Notes: generated by a model from the sequence alone, not told the origin. A stretch of DNA of 64,000 nt from Bufo bufo (GCF_905171765.1 NC_053392.1:402801399-402865398), one strand, 5' to 3'. Counted from the stretch's first letter, positions 44,542-56,812 are shown. Numbers and translations are program-made.

Positions 44542-47500
44542 ATGAGGAAAACAACTAGTAAGGGACGCGGACGTGGACATGGTCGTGGTGGTGTTAGTGG
44601 ACCCTCTGGTGCTGGGAGAGGACGTGGCCGTTCTGCCACAGCCACACGTCCTAGTGTACCAACTACCTCAGGTCCCAGTAGCCGCCAGAATTTACAGGGA
44701 TATTTGGTGGGGCCCAATGCCGTTCTAAGGATGGTAAGGCCTGAGCAGGTACAGGCATTAGCAATTGGGTGGCCGACAGTGCATCCAGCACGTTCACATT
44801 ATCTCCCACCCAGTCTTCTGCAGAAAGCGCACAGATGGCGCATGAAAACCATGCCCATCAGTCTGTCACATCACCCCCATGCATATCAGGGAAAATGTCT
44901 GAGCCTCAAGTTATGCAGCAGTCTCTTATGCTGTTTGAAGACTCTGCTGCCAGGGTTTCCCAAGGGCATCCACCTAGCCCTTCCCCAGGGGTGGAAGAGC
45001 TAGAATGCACTAACGCACAACCACTTATGTTTCCTGATGATGAGGACATGGGAATACCACCTCAGCACGTCTCTGATGATGACGAAACACAGGTGCCAAC
45101 TGCTGCGTCTTTCTGCAGTGTGCAGACTGAACAGGAGGTCAGGGATCAAGACTGGGTGGAAGACGATGCAGGGGACGATGAGGTCCTAGACCCCACATGG
45201 AATGAAGGTCGTGCCACTGACTTTCACAGTTCGGAGGAAGAGGCAGTGGTGAGACCGAGCCAACAGCGTAGCAAAAGAGGGAGCAGTGGGCAAAATCAGA
45301 ACACAAGCCGCCAAGAGTATCCGCCTGCTACTGACCGCCGCCATCTGGGACCGAGCACCCCAAAGGCAGCTTCAAGGAGTTCCCTGGCATGGCACTTCTT
45401 TAAACAATGTGCTGACGACAAGACCCGAGTGGTTTGCACGCTGTGCCATCAGAGCCTGAAGCAAGGCATTAACGTTCTGAACCTTAGCACAACCTGCATG
45501 ACCAGGCACCTGCATGCAAAGCATGAACTGCAGTGGAGTAAACACTTTAAAAACAAAGAAGTCACTCAGGCTCCCCCTGCTACCTCTTCTGCTGCTGCCG
45601 CCTCGGCCTCTTCTGCTGCTGCCGCCGCCTCGGCCTCTTCCTCCGCCTCTGGAGGAACGTTGGCACCTGCCGCCCAGCAATCATGGGATGTACCACCAAC
45701 ACCACCACCTGCGTCACCAAGCATCTCAACCATGTCACACGGCAGCGTTCAGCTCTCCATCTCACAAACATTTGAGAGAAAGCGTAAATTCCCACCTAGC
45801 CACCCTCGATCCCTGGCCCTGAATGCCAGCATTTCTAAACTACTGGCCTATGAAATGCTGTCATTTAGGCTGGTGGACACACACAGCTTCAAACAGCTCA
45901 TGTCGCTTGCTGTCCCACAGTATGTTGTTCCCAGCCGGCACTACTTCTCCAAGAGAGCCGTGCCTTCCCTGCACAACCAAGTGTCCGATAGTGGCGGCTG
46001 GGCCCCAGGCGGAGAGCTGTTTGGCGCACGTCCTTCCGCCGCCAAGGATCGCAGGGCAACATTCTTTGCCTCCTGTCTCCTCCTCCTCCTACTCAGCTTC
46101 CTCCTCCTCTTCTTCCACCTGCTCATCCAGTCAGCCACACACCTTCACCACCAACTTCAGCGTAGCCCGGGGTAAACGTCAGTAGGCCGTTCTGAAACTC
46201 ATATGTTTGGGGGACAGGCCCCACACCGCACAGGAGTTGTGGCGGGGTATAGAACAACAGACCGACGAGTGGTTGCTGCCGGTGAGCCTCAAGCCCGGCC
46301 TGGTGGTGTGCGATAATGGGCGAAATCTCGTTGCAGCTCTGGGACTAGCCGGTTTGACGCACATCCCTTGCCTGGCGCATGTGCTGAATTTGGTGGTGCA
46401 GAAGTTCATTCGCAACTACCCCGACATGTCAGAGCTGCTGCATAAAGTGCAGGCCGTTTGTTCGCGCTTCCGTCGTTCACACCCTGCTGCTGCACGCCTG
46501 TCTGTGCTACAGCGTAACTTCGGCCTTCCCGCTCACCGCCTCATATGCGATGTGCCCACCTTGTGGAACTCCACCTTGCACATGCTGGACAGACTGTGCG
46601 AGCAGCAGCAGGCCATAGTGGAATTTCAGCTGCAGCACGCACGGGTCAGTCGCACTGCGGAACAGCACCACTTCACCACCAATGACTGGGCCTCCATGCG
46701 AGACCTGTGTGCCCTGTTGCGCTGTTTCGAGTACTCCACCAACATGGCCAGTGGCGATGACGCCGTTATCAGCGTTACAATACCACTTCTATGTCTCCTT
46801 GAGAAAACACTTAGGGCGATGATGGAAGAGGAGGTGGCCCAGGAGGAAGAGGAGGAAGAGGGGTCATTTTTAGCACTTTCAGGCCAGTCTCTTCGAAGTG
46901 ACTCAGAGGGAGGTTTTTTGCAACAGCAGAGGCCAGGTACAAATGTGGCCAGATAGGGCCCACTACTGGAGGACGAGGAGGACGAGGATGAGGAGGAGGT
47001 GGAGGAGGATGAGGATGAAGCATGTTCACAGCGGGGTGGCACCCAAAGCAGCTCGGGCCCATCACTGGTGCGTGGCTGGGGAGAAACACAGGACGATGAC
47101 GATACGGCTCCCACAGAGGACAGCTTGTCCTTATCTCTGGGCAGCCTGGCACACATGAGCGACTACATGCTGCAGTGCCTGCGCAACGACAGCAGAGTTG
47201 CCCACATTTTAACGCGTGCGGACTACTGGGTTGCCACCCTGCTGTATCCACTGTACAAAGACAATGTGCCCACCTTACTTCCTACACTGGAGCGTGATAG
47301 CAAGATGCGCGAGTACAAGCGCACGTTGGTAGACGTGCTACTGAGAGCATTCCCAAATGTCACAGGGGAACCAGTGGAAGCCCAAGGCGAAGGCAGAGGA
47401 GGAGCAAGAGGTCACCAACGCAGCTATGTCACGACCAGCTCCTCTGAGGGCAGGGTTAGCATGGCAGAGATGTGGAAAAGTTTTGTCACCACGCCACAGC

Positions 47501-47790
47501 TAACTGCACCACCACCTGATACGGAACGTGTTAGCAGGAGGCAACATTTCACTAACATGGTGGAACAGTACCTGTGCACACCCCTCCACGTACTGACTGA
47601 TGGTTCGGCCCCATTCAACTTCTGGGTCTCCAAATTGTCCACGTGGCCAGAGCTAGCCTTTTATGCCTTGGAAGTGCTGGCCTGCCCGGTGGCCAGCGTT
47701 TTGTCTGAACGTGTATTCAGCACGGCAGGGGGCGTCATTACAGATGAACCAGGCATGGATCCCACAGGACCTGTCCATCCCTTGTGCAGA
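44542..47790 (+). pseudogene. hAT B transposase, broken
   Basis: ATG 44542 (MRKTTSKGRGRGHGRGG). A one-base loss near 44761 shifts the frame. From 44769 come the acidic region, the BED finger (VVCTLCHQSLKQG ... CMTRHLHAKH) and an Ala/Ser-rich linker. Near 45988 about 140 bases are deleted, removing the segment that holds TTDTW and the first catalytic aspartate in E. A TAG at 46183, then from 46207 VVCDNGRNLVAALG and ICDVPTLWNSTLHM; a TAG at 46954; a Glu-rich insert; SVLSERVFSTAGG. About 60 bases are deleted after GGVITD, and the frame runs on to 47940. Confidence 0.92.
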
Positions 47791-47939
47791 TTAGACATTA
47801 ACTACCTCCCCTTAACAATATATTATTGTACTCCAGGGCACTTCCTCATTCAATCCTATTTTTATTTTCATTTTACCATTATATTGCGGGGCAACCCAAA
47901 GTTGAATGAACCTCTCCTCTGTCTGGGTGCCGGGGCCTA

Positions 47940-48640
47940 AATGTGTGACAGTGGCCTGTTCCAGTGGTGGGTGATGTGAAGCCTGATTCTCTGCTATGAC
48001 ATGAAGACTGATTCTGTGCTGACATGAAGCCAGATTCTCTGTTACGCGACCTCTCTCCTCTGCCTGGGTGCCTGGGCCTAAATATGTGACAGTGGCCTGT
48101 TCCAGTGGTGGGTGACGTGAAGCCTTATTCTCTGCTATGACATGAAGACTGATTCTGTGCTGACATGAAGCCAGATTCTCTGTTACGGGACCTCTCTCCT
48201 CTGTCTGGGTGCCGGGGCCTAAATATGTGACAGTGGCCTGTTCCAGTGGTGGGTGACGTGAAGCCTGATTCTCTGCTATGACATGCAGACTGATTCTCTG
48301 CTGACTTGAAGCCAGATTCTCTGTTACGGGACTTCTCTCCTCTGCCTGGGTGCCTGGGCCTAAATATCTGACAATGGACTGTTCCAGTGTTGGGTGACGT
48401 AAAGCCTGATTCTCTGCTATGACATGCAGACTGATTCTCTGCTGACATGAAGCCAGATTCTCTGTTACGGGACCTCTCTCCTCTGCCTGGGTGCCGGGGC
48501 CTAAATATATGACAATGGACTGTTACAGTGGTGGGTGACGTGAAGCCAGATTCTCTGCTATGGCATGAAGACTGATTCTCTGCTGACGTGAAGCCAGATA
48601 CTCTGCTATGGGACCTTTCTCTAATTGATATTGGTTAATT
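47940..48640. repeat. 142-bp array in hAT B
   Basis: About five units, inverted relative to A, with 'gttccagtggtgggtgacgt' and 'gacatgaagactgattct'. A 107-codon minus frame is repeat-driven. It is followed by the ~270-base right end (48640-48913), which matches 4980-5275 of A. Confidence 0.9.
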
Positions 48641-48913
48641 TTTATTTTTATTTTTTTTATTTTAATTAATTTCCCTGTCCACATTTGTTTGCAGGGGATT
48701 TACCTACATGTTGCTGCCTTTTGCAGCCCTCTAGCTCTTTCCTGGGCTGTTTTACAGCCTTTTTAGTGCCGAAAAGTTCAGGTCCCCATTGACTTCAATG
48801 GGGTTCGGGTTCGGGACGAAGTTCGGGTCGGGTTCGGATCCCGAACCCGAACATTTCCGGGAAGTTCGGCCGAACTTCTCGAACCCGAACATCCAGGTGT
48901 TCGCTCAACTCTA

Positions 48914-50194
48914 GTCACTACAAATAACTTGACTAGCTAAAACAGTACTGATTTGGAGGAATATAAATGTCAGGGCTATTTTTTAGGCGCTGGGTGACAG
49001 GTATACCTTTAATCACTTGTAAAATTAGACTTGTATCTCCACTGTAGCGTTTGTGTTAAGTTTTTCAGAATGACACTATCAGCACCTTGAATCTAATATA
49101 CCCTTTTTGGGATAGATTTAAAGTAGGCCTGATATAGCAGAAACTACTAATATTGAAAATGGCAAATTTGGGAATAGTTTTTCAACTCAGAACAAAAACT
49201 GTGCTTTTACGGTCACTACAAATAATTTGACCAGCTAAAACAGTACTGATTTAGAGGAATATAAATGTCAGGGCTATTTTTTAGGCGCTGGGTGACAGGC
49301 TCAACTTGCCCCTGATGTAGTATATGGCCAAAAAATAACCACACTATTGATGGTTAAATGCACTTGGGTGAAACAGGCTCAGCCTGCACCTGATGTAGTA
49401 TATGGCCAAAAAATAACCACACTGTTGATGGTTATATGCACTTGGGTGACACAGGCTCAGCCTGCACCTGATGTAGTATATGGCCAAAAAAATAACCACA
49501 CTGTTGATGGTTGAATGCACTTGGGTGACACAGGCTCAGCCTGCACCAGATGTAGTATATGGCCAAAAAATAACCAGACTGTTGATGGTTAAATGCACTT
49601 GGGTTACACAGGCTCAGCCTGCAGCTGATGTAGGATATAGCAAAAAATAACCACACTATTTATGGTTAAATGCACTTGGTGGTAGCTTGTGCTGGCGCAC
49701 CACAAGCCACAAAATGGCCGCCGATCACCCCAGAAAAAAGTGATATAAAAACGCTCTGGGCAGCCTAAAAAAAGTGAGCAATTCAATATCAGCACTTCAA
49801 TGATCCACAGCTGGAGATCGATCACTGAATTAAGTCTTTTGGAGGAGTTAATCTGCCTAATCTCGCCCTAACGTTGCAGCAGCAACCTCTCCCTATGCTT
49901 GAATCAGCAGAGTGACGTGCAGCGCTACGTGACCCAAGCTTATATAGAGGCTGGGTCACATGCTGCACTGGCCAATTACAGCCATGCCAATAGTAGGCAA
50001 GGCTGTGATGGCCTCTTGGGGCAAGTAGTATGACGCTTGTTGATTGGCTGCTTTGCAGCCTTTCAAAAAGCGCCAAGAAAGCACCGAACCCGAACCCGGA
50101 CTTTTACGAAAATGTTCGGGTTCGGGTCTGTGTCACGGACACCCCAAAATTCGGTACGAACCCGAACTATACAGTTCGGGTTCGCTCATCCCTA
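48914..50194 (-). mobile_element. hAT C, partial copy abutting B
   Basis: Starts in mid-element ('gtcactacaaataacttgac', homologous to about 7720 of A) and runs through the leader repeat, the 73-77-bp array (49310-49680), the promoter module (hairpin 49977-50007; TATA on the minus strand near 49939) and the end 'gggttcgctcatcccta' at 50194. It lacks the transposase and the other end. Orientation as A, opposite to B. Confidence 0.85.
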
Positions 50195-50769
50195 ATTGTA
50201 ATTGTTATGTGATGTCAAACTGGGTTCAACTTAATAAGTATGTTACATCAGAATATCATGTCTGTTTGGATTTGCAGGCATACATTTTCAAGCTCATATG
50301 TCCTGTAATTTCATGTATCTTTTATTCATCCTTCAGCATTTCTATACATACTGTAGTATTCTATTGCAATGAGCTGGATCTTCTTATGATATACCGTGGG
50401 CTAACTAGACAAACATTACAATGAGATGTCAACTTGATTATGGAAACTGTCAAGATCATACTTAGCGCTTGCTACTTCTGTTCTTTGACCTACTTAGAAC
50501 ATTTTCCATCCTTGTCATCATAAGATTTTCTCACTAATAGTCCACATTTTGTTATTTAACTGTTTCAGACAAAATACTACTGGGAACTCATATTTTAATG
50601 TGCCCTTGTTTTTGTAAGTATGACCATTTTCTCTAGTATCCAGTACATTTTATCCCATTGTCATTTGTTATTAACATTAGGTTTGGAACGCAAAAGAAAA
50701 TAAGGACCTGGGATGCACATTAATATTTGCATATTTTATTATGATTTTTGCATCATTAGAATATGGTAA
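50195..50769. other. Unassigned sequence
   Basis: AT-rich, no credible coding frame, no repeat recognised. It may be host DNA flanking hAT C. Confidence 0.4.
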
Positions 50770-50999
50770 CCTCCTGTTGCTCTTCACTTCATGACCACAA
50801 TGAGGAGGAGTTTGAGTAGAACCAGCCAAATGCCTGGTTGAACAAGAAGTCTCGAGTTCGAAGAGACGGGAGAATTTGAAGACCTACCACTGTCGAGATC
50901 CTTCTTCAAGAAAGTACTTTATAAAGCCTGATCTCCCCTGCAAAGAGAAATTGCAGACATAAAAACAGAGGTAAAACAGATCGGGCATAGGGTCATGGC
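50770..50999 (+). pseudogene. Possible L1/Tx1 LINE ORF1 fragment
   Basis: The frame near 50895-50999 reads SRSFFKKVLYKA, a stop, then REIADIKTEVKQIGHRVMA, a coiled-coil-like heptad pattern of the kind found in ORF1 of L1/Tx1 elements. It is cut at 51000 by a hAT-like end. The case is weak by itself; the LINE ORF2 remnant at 53558 on the same strand gives some support. Confidence 0.4.
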
Positions 51000-52734
51000 T
51001 AGAGTTAAGCCATTTACGTAAAAGTTCGGGTTCAGTGTTCAGCGATTTTTATGGCGCTTTTTGAAAGGCTGCACAGCAGCCAATTAACAAGAGTCATACT
51101 ACTTGCCCCAAAAGGCCATCACAGCCATGCCTACTATTGGCATGGCTGTGATTGGCCAACTGCAGCATGTGACCCAGCCTCTATTTAAGCTGGAGTCACG
51201 AAGCGCCGCCCGTCACTCTGCTCGGATTAGTGTAGGGAGAGGCTGCAGCTGCTGTGAGGGAGAGATCAGGGAGAAATCTTATCAAGCACTAGTTTATGTA
51301 TTCAGCAATCTACAGAAAAAGTGTTTTGTGGGTGCAGTGCACAATTTTTTTAAGCCTGCCCTGAGCCAACTACTGCTGAAAACAAACTTTTTTTTCTTCA
51401 GTTAGTCAATATCAATACATTATCGGCAGCCATTTTATGCAACGATAGTGCACCAGCATAGGCTATCTGCAAGTCCAGAAATACAGCTTTGGCATACTGC
51501 GGTGAAAAAACCCTCTAATATACAGCACATCTGGGATTAGACAAGCATAAGTGACTGTCACATTTAGGACAGAAATACAGCTTTTTGGTTAGGGTTAAAA
51601 AACCCTCTAATATACTGCACATCTGGCATTACACGTGCATAAGTCACTGTCACATTTAGGACAGAAATACAGCTTTTTCGTTAGGGCGAAAAAACCCTCT
51701 AATATACTGCACATCTGGGATGAGACAAGCATAAGTGACTGTCACATTTAGGACAGAAATACAGCTTTTTGGTTAGGGTGAAAAAAAAACTCTAATATAC
51801 TGCACATCTGGGATTAGACGTGCATAAGTGACTGTCACATTTAGGCCATAAATACGGCTTTGGCATACTAGGGTGAAAAAAGCCTCTCATATACTGCACA
51901 TCTGGGATTACACGTGCAAAAGTCACTGTCACATTTTGGACAGAAATACAGCTTTTTGTTTGGGGTGAAAAAACACTCTAAAATACTGCAAATCTAGGAT
52001 TACACGTGCATAAGTCGCTGCCACATTTAAGACAGAAATACAGATTTTTGGTTAGGGTGAAAAACCCCTCTAATATACTGCACATCTGGGATTACACGTG
52101 CATAAATCACTGTCACATTTAGGACAGAAATACAGCTTTTTGGTTAGAGTGAAAAAAACCTCTAATATACTGCACATCTGGGATTAGACATGCATAAGTG
52201 ACTGTCACATTTAGGCCATAAATACGGCTTTGGCATACTGGGGTGAAAAAAGCCTTTTATATTCTGCACATGTAGGATTACACGTGCATAAGTCACTGTC
52301 ACATTTAGGACAGAAATACAGCTTTTTGGTTAGGGTGAAAAAAAACTCTAATATACTGCACATCTGGGATTAGACATGCATAAGTAACTGTCACATTTAG
52401 GCCATAAATACAGCTTTGGCATACTGAGGTGAAAAAGCCTCTCATATACTGCACATCTGGGATTACACGTGCATAAGTGACTGTCACATTTAGGACAGAA
52501 ATACAGCTTTTTGGTTAGGGTGAAAAAACCCTCTAATATACTGCACATCTAGGATTACACGTGCATAGGTCACTGTCACATTTAGGACAGAAATACAGCT
52601 TTTTGGTTAGGGTGAAAAAAGCCTCAAATATACTGCACATCTGGGATTACACGGGCATAAGTGACTGTCACATTTAGGCCATAAATACGGCTTTGGCATA
52701 CTGGGGTGAAAAAAGCCTCTCATATACTGCACAT
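51000..52734 (+). mobile_element. hAT-like left end with array (partial)
   Basis: Starts 'tagagttaagcc', then a terminal region shortened by deletion relative to B, followed by the family module (perfect hairpin 51120-51131 / 51139-51150, ATTGG, a TATA box mutated to TATTTAAG near 51182) and the 92-bp array. It is cut at 52735 by the AT-rich MITE. No transposase. Confidence 0.7.
51480..52734. repeat. ~92-bp tandem array (about 14 units)
   Basis: The unit contains 'atactgcacatctgggatta', 'gtgactgtcacatttaggac' and 'gaaatacagctttttggtta'. A second variant carries 'ccataaatacggctttggca' and appears every three to four units, hinting at higher-order structure. Short minus-strand frames are repeat-driven. 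Confidence 0.88.
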
Positions 52735-53557
52735 TAGTGTTGATCACGAATATTCTAATTTCGAATTTTTATCGCGAATATAGGTACTTCGAAAATTCGC
52801 GAATATTTCGAATATAGTGATATATATTTGTAATTTCGAATATTCAATATTTTTTTTTTATATTCGATTTTTTATTTTTTTAATCAGTACACATGATCCC
52901 TCCCTGCTTCTAGCTTGTGGGCCAATAAGAAGGCTGCATTATACTTGACTTTAGGAGTAGTGTTGTTTGCGAATTTTGCTCTATATTTTTTTTTCGAATA
53001 TTCGCTATATTGCTATATATTCTTGTTTTAGCAATATCGCGAATATTCGAAAAAACCCGAATATAGAGCAATTTAGCTAATATAGTGCTATAATCTTTTT
53101 TTTTATGGTTGTAATTTTTTTCCAATCTGAACTTCAGATGAGAAAAAAATTACAACTATTAGACAAAGAAGATTATAGCACTATATTAGCTAAATTGCTC
53201 TATATTCGTTTTTTTTTTTCGAATATTCACTATATTGCTATATATTCTTGTTTTAGAATATTACGAATATTCGAAAAAACTAAGTTATAGTAATATAGCG
53301 AATATTCGAAAAAAAAACGAATATAGAGCAATTTAGTTAATATAGTGCTATAATATTCTTTGTCTAAAAGTTGAAAAATTCGCAATAAAAATTAGAAAAT
53401 TCGAATACGAAAATTCGCATATTACACGATCATTACCTTGCCGATTTTTTTAGTAAAAAAAATCGTAGAATATAACGAATATTCGAATTTGCGAATATTC
53501 TACGAAATATTCACGAAATATCGCAAATTTGAATATGACCCCTGTCGCTCATCACTA
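52735..53557. mobile_element. AT-rich hAT-type MITE, larger relative
   Basis: Ends 'tagtgttgatcacgaatatt' and (complement) 'tagtgatgagcgacaggggt' match the 530-bp MITE at 23175. It contains a strong internal inverted repeat: 'gctaatatagtgctataatc' at about 53076-53096 pairs with 'gattatagcactatattagc' at about 53171-53191. Flanking 8-mers do not match (ctgcacat / ctctccaa), so one side was rearranged. Confidence 0.8.
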
Positions 53558-55600
53558 CTCTCCAATAGAACTGACTTTCAGACTGCAGGGCCCCATAACC
53601 TTTAAACCACCCTGGCGTCTCAATGAAACGCTACTTTCTATATCTTCTGTTCACACTAAAATAAACGACCGTCTAGACCTCTTCTTCAGACAGAATCGAA
53701 GCAATGACGTTTCTGTCCCCATGACATGTGAGGCACATAAGGCCACGATACAGGGAGAATTTATATCCCTGGGCTTATACTATAAAAAACAAAGAGATCA
53801 AAAGATCTCAAACTTACAAAGGGAGATTGAGGAACTCGAACGAGCCCACAAACAATCCCTTGCATCCTCTCATCTCGAACAACTAGCGTCCGCCCGCCTA
53901 CAACTTAGAGACATACTGTACTCAACAAAAATTCTGCAAAAATGTATATGTCTGTCAAGCATTCCTTTTATTCTCATGGCGACAAGGTGTCAAAACTTAT
54001 GATGTCCCTCATCAAAAGAAGGAAACCCAGAACCCAAATCCTAGAAATTAAAACAAGATCCGGAGAGGTTACATCTGATAGTTCACAAATAGAAAAGGAA
54101 TTCATAGCCTTTTACACCTCACTATACCAACTTAATTCTCACACCTCAGGAAATGAGACACAGGATAAGTTCAAACACATAGACCAGTTCCTTTCCCGTA
54201 TCACATTACCTACTCTCCCACCATCAGTCCACACTGATCTGGTCAAACCTTTTACTCAAGATGAGGTCCAGTCCACCCTGAAAAGATGCCCTAAATCCAA
54301 GGCCCCTGGCCCAGACGGCCTACCATGCCCTTATTATACATCCTTCTCCACTGTCCTACTCCTGCAGCTGATAGACACTTGTAATGCATACCTACGGGGA
54401 TCCCACATTCCAAAGCAAGTATTGGAAGCATATATTACACTGATACATAAGGAAGGGAAAGACCCAAAACAATTTGGTAGCTATAGACCAATCTTGCTAC
54501 GGAACTTAGATCTTAAGCTATACGCTAGTCTGTTAGCCAACAGGATGAAACCCCTAATCCCCCTTCTGATTTCTGCAGAACAAGTGGGCTTCGTAGCCGG
54601 GAGGGAAGGGAAAGATAACTCCATGAGAGTTCTGTCCTTACTACAACTAGCCATACGCAAAAAGACACCACTAATCATGCTGGGGACTGACGCGGAAAAG
54701 GGGTTTGATAGGGTGGACTGGACCTACATGAGACAAGTGTTACTCATTTCGGCTTCCCCCCGTCTTTCACCAGTGCAATTTTTGCAATGTACTCACACCC
54801 TACGGCAAAGCTGCGGATCAACAAATCACTGTCAGAATGATTCGAAATATGAAATGGAACTAGACAGGGCTGTCCCTTGTCCCCATCCCTCTTCGTCCTA
54901 TCCCTTGAACCACTCTTACAAACTATTAGAGAACACCCAGAGATAAATGGTTTTCACACAAGTAGACATCTTAATCTTCATCACCAACCCACTAAACGCA
55001 TTTCCGGCATTGCAGACACTTCTCCACGAATACGGTTCCCTTTCCAATTTTAAGATAAATGCAGCAAAGTCCGAGGCCCTGTGTCTCAACATCAGCAATG
55101 ATCTAATAGCTGACCTCAAACAACACTTCCCATATCAGTGGCCACATTCACACATCACGTACCTAGGCCTCAAAATTAGTAAAAACTGAAAGGACCTCTA
55201 TAAACTGAATTATGCCCAACTACCCCAGACATTTCAATTGACTCTTGACTCTTGGTCACTCCCATACCTGTCATGGAAGGGACGTAAAAATCTTATTAAA
55301 GCTATACTTCTTCCAAAGCTATTGTATCTCTTCCAGGCACTGCCAATCCCCTTACCAATCTCCTTCTTTACTGCGATCAAAAGGACTACTAACAGTTTTC
55401 TTTGGCAGGGTAAAAGACCTCGCCTAAACTATGCATTACTCACGCAACACAAAACAAGAGGCGGAATGGAGCTGCCTGATTGGAGACTATACTATGAAGC
55501 GGTACATGTCTCGAGATTAGTACAGTGGTCGAGAGGAGATCCCGAGAAACTTTGGGTACCCCTAGAAGAATGTCTATCAGTCACTCTCATAGCAGGCCTC
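53558..55600 (+). pseudogene. L1/Tx1-type LINE ORF2 (RT), 5'-truncated and broken
   Basis: No endonuclease domain; begins in the linker. RT blocks in order: KAPGPDGLPCPYY (about 54298), FGSYRPILLRNLDLKLYASL (54475), TDAEKGFDRVDW (motif A, about 54690) and, after a frameshift, [10 protein letters not shown] (about 54855). The FADD box is degraded to QVDILIF (about 54960). Downstream: [23 protein letters not shown], a stop, then the thumb/connection region WKGRKNLIKAILLPKLLYLF. Several frameshifts and a stop near 55188 make it inactive. It ends near 55600 against the inverted gypsy. Confidence 0.88.
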
Positions 55601-56812
55601 AGTGTCGGGAAGCCCAGGAAGTCTCTCCCTATTATGAGTTCATAATATAGACTTGTGGTGACAGCCACCTCGTGGGTCCATCTACTGGCCACTGTAGTTA
55701 GAGACACCAGCGCATTGGGGTAGTCTTTTAAGTCTTCATGGATGCACATCACCCCAACTTTCCGGCCAGTATGTTCAGGCCACCGCACCAGGGTACCCCT
55801 TACTAGGGTCACCAGACTCCCTGTGTCTCCCACTTTAACCTGGCACAAATGATCTAGAGACTCTGGGGTACCTGTTGCACACAGCCTCCTGGCAAATAGC
55901 AACTGACAGTAGCCATAGTTAGTGTCCATGGGCTCAACCCGATGGGGACAGTCAGCCCTTAAATGGCCAGGCTCCTGACACCGCCAGCAGACTATCATAG
56001 CCAGGTCTGCCGTGGGTACATCCCAGGCGAGTTTTATCGGCTCAAATCTCCGGGCCTGGGGTGGAGATTTCCGGGGTTTGCCAACCCCCCTCCCAACAGA
56101 ACCCTCTTTAGATTCCTGGTAGCTTCATAGCATTCCACCAGGTCCACCATCTCAAGAGCATTGCCAGGAGACACCTGACCTATTCAGTGTTGAAAAGAGT
56201 ATGGCAAAGCCCACCAGAACATATCGGCTAACATACGATCCAGCATAGCAGTGGGACTCAGCACGTTAGGCTGTAGCCATTTTTGAAAGAGGTGAACTAA
56301 GTTATAATACTGGGGTCTTGCAGGCTCAGCCGGGTTGAACCCCCACTGATGCACCCACTGGGCCCGGGCCAACATATTCACACCCAGTCTTGCCAGAATC
56401 TTATCATAGACTTTCTGGTAGTCGGCCGCTTGATCGTCCTGCAAGTCGAAATACACCCGCTGGTAATTTGATGCCAGGAAAGGAGCAATGACCTCAGCCC
56501 ACTGGTCACGGGGTAGCTTTTCCCTGATGGCCACTTTCTCATACATCGCCAGGTAGGTATCGATGTCGTCTGCGGGGGTCATCTTAGGAATCACGGCACG
56601 GACTGCTTTCCGGGGTTGCTCCTGCTCTCTGCAAAGCCATCACGTGTTGTAGCAGCAACTGGTTAGTCTCCTGCTGCTGCTTATTAGCATCGCGTTGCTG
56701 CAGGTTTGTCTCTCGCTGCTGCAGATTAGCCTCCATGAGGGCCTTCACAACAGCCTCCATTTTGTCATGGGGCACTGGTTGTAATACAGCTGGTTTAATG
56801 TACGACATAGAA
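55600..56812 (-). pseudogene. Ty3/gypsy gag-protease with SCAN-like Gag
   Basis: Minus strand from ATG at 56808: MSYIKPAVLQPVPHDKMEAV, then a Gln-rich coiled segment (NLQQRETNLQQRDAN). A frameshift near 56590 leads to a SCAN-like helical block (IREKLPRDQWAEVIAPFLAS ... YDKILARLGVN). A break in 56050-56180 follows, then the CCHC knuckle CWRCQEPGHLRADCP (about 55990) and a retropepsin-like region with a DTGS active site and the flap/closing motif LIIGRDF (about 55620). RT and integrase are absent. A host SCAN gene is unlikely because the protease is attached. Confidence 0.85.

Larger units (their letters stand above)
43227..48913 (+). mobile_element. hAT transposon B, most complete of its family here
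   Basis: Left end 'tagggatgagcgaacccg' at 43227; right end (complement) 'tagagttgagcgaacacc' finishing at 48913. Order: promoter module, 73-77-bp array, leader, transposase (44542-47790), 142-bp array, right end. The orientation is opposite to A. The flanking 8-mers (agtggcag and gtcactac) do not match: the left neighbour is gypsy gag and the right neighbour is the partial hAT copy C, so a rearrangement followed insertion. Confidence 0.88.

Noticed and set aside
43227..50194. A single 7-kb element with identical ends at 43227 and 50194
   Set aside because: A family right end is present internally at 48913 and the flanking 8-mers (agtggcag, attgtaat) differ; B plus partial C explains it better.
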